NCBI GenBank assembly: GCA_945827465.1
Contig: CALZOH010000201.1
Coordinates: forward strand, 1-5,556
Length of the DNA stretch: 5,556 bases
From: an uncultured Prevotellaceae bacterium
GTDB lineage: Bacteria; Bacteroidota; Bacteroidia; Bacteroidales; Bacteroidaceae
Direction of reading: 5' to 3'
Shown piece by piece: positions 4,802 through 5,556 of this stretch. Position 1 is the first letter of the stretch, and each line of letters begins with the position of its first letter. A program made the position numbers and the translations under genes. The notes under the pieces are model-generated. The model saw only the letters and a program-made list of their open reading frames with translations. It did no database searches and was not told the origin of the DNA.

Positions 4802-5556
4802 ATGAAAACAACCTCATCATCTGTATTCGCAGACTCCAAGCCTCATTATGATTTGCTGGATGGTTTGCGAGGAGTTGCAGCCCTTTTGGTGTTGTGGTAT
4901 CATGTATTTGAAGGCTATCAATTTGCCGGCAATCAACCGATCATTGAGTTTATGAATCATGGTTATCTGGCTGTAGATTTCTTCTTCATCCTTTCGGGTT
5001 TTGTCATCGGCTATGCTTATGACGACCGTATGCGTCGTACCCTTACCCTGGGAGGTTTCTTCAAGCGTCGTCTCATTCGTTTGCACCCCATGGTGATGCT
5101 CTGTGCCGTCATCGGTATGATTACGTTCTATGTGCAGGGCGGTGTCAAGTGGGATGGAACCCAAGTGGCTACATCAGCTGTGATGTTGAGTCTGTTGATG
5201 ACGATGTTCCTGCTTCCGGTTTTGCCCGGTACGTATGGCGAAGTGCGTGGAAACGGTGAGATGTATCCGCTGAACGGACCTTCTTGGTCATTGTTTTTTG
5301 AATATATTGGCAACATCATTTATGCCTTGCTGTTGAGTCGTCTCAGCAAGCGTGCGCTCACCGTGGTTGTATCGGTGCTGGCTGTATGTGTGGCCTATAT
5401 CACCTTGGCTGATGTGAGCGGTTATGGATTCTATGGAGTGGGATGGACGCTTGATGGAGTTAATTTCCTAGGTGGTTTCTTCCGAATGATTTTCCCCTTC
5501 AGCATGGGTATATTGTTGTCGCGTTATTTCAAACCGGCCAAGATTCGTGGTGCTTT
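4802..5556 (+). CDS. Acyltransferase-3 family membrane protein (3' end outside window)
   Basis: The reading frame is open from this ATG to the window end, giving 251 residues. It shows the acyltransferase-3 signature: DGLRGVAALLVLWYHV (20-35) with Arg23 and His34 in the RX10H arrangement of the first membrane helix. It continues with GYLAVDFFFILSGFVIGYAY (54-73), KRRLIRLHP (88-96) and NGPSWSLFFE (158-167). About seven hydrophobic helices can be traced (near 22-38, 54-72, 97-112, 123-141, 163-179, 187-204 and 222-240). The family usually has ten or so helices in 350-400 residues, so roughly a third is missing. These inner-membrane enzymes move acetyl or other acyl groups onto surface polysaccharide, lipopolysaccharide or peptidoglycan. 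The substrate is unknown, but the preceding glycosyltransferase suggests a glycan. The 82-base gap before it (4720-4801) holds no TAnnTTTG element or clear hairpin, so co-transcription is likely. The start is preceded by A-rich AAAGAAAAATCA without a Shine-Dalgarno sequence. Confidence 0.92.
   Translation, partial: MKTTSSSVFADSKPHYDLLDGLRGVAALLVLWYHVFEGYQFAGNQPIIEFMNHGYLAVDFFFILSGFVIGYAYDDRMRRTLTLGGFFKRRLIRLHPMVMLCAVIGMITFYVQGGVKWDGTQVATSAVMLSLLMTMFLLPVLPGTYGEVRGNGEMYPLNGPSWSLFFEYIGNIIYALLLSRLSKRALTVVVSVLAVCVAYITLADVSGYGFYGVGWTLDGVNFLGGFFRMIFPFSMGILLSRYFKPAKIRGA

Noticed and set aside
4817..5319. Minus-strand frames opposite the acyltransferase gene
   Set aside because: The plus-strand frame carries clear acyltransferase-3 motifs throughout, and the antisense frames have none.

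Overview
The window looks like chromosomal DNA from a member of the Bacteroidota, most likely the order Bacteroidales. Three things point there. The protein families are typical of that group: a short RNase E/G, a Bacteroides-style HU with an RNITKN arm, and a 29-residue Lys/Arg protein beginning MPSGKKKK. The promoter-like elements fit the Bacteroides -7 consensus TAnnTTTG. The start codons mostly follow A-rich leaders rather than Shine-Dalgarno sequences. Genus and species cannot be fixed from this sequence alone.

Layout. Bases 1-218 hold no convincing gene; they carry an imperfect direct repeat with several CGTGTA words. A long hairpin (219-279) follows, 10 bases past the rng stop codon. 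A minus-strand cluster runs leftward from about 2460: an HU-family DNA-binding protein (2140-2415), a 29-residue very basic protein resembling the AURKAIP1/COX24 (mS38/bS22-like) ribosomal family (2008-2097), a perfect 16-bp hairpin (1937-1984), and ribonuclease E/G (290-1903). A divergent 305-base intergenic region (2416-2720) contains a -7 promoter element for each direction.

To the right, three plus-strand genes follow: a TrmH/SpoU-family RNA methyltransferase (2721-3512), a membrane-anchored family 2 glycosyltransferase (3532-4719), and the first 251 codons of an acyltransferase-3 family membrane protein (4802 to the window end).

The left cluster and the methyltransferase form a housekeeping block concerned with the nucleoid, ribosome and RNA. 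The right end moves to envelope or surface-glycan functions, where the glycosyltransferase and O-acyltransferase could act on the same lipid-linked or surface glycan; this is inference from adjacency. I saw no mobile element, CRISPR array, tRNA or rRNA, and no convincing undescribed defence or other novel system. The most useful points for a second look are the tiny basic protein, the hairpin in front of rng and its 9-bp stem shared with the rng terminator, the overlapping minicistron before the methyltransferase, and the nearly leaderless arrangement of the glycosyltransferase.
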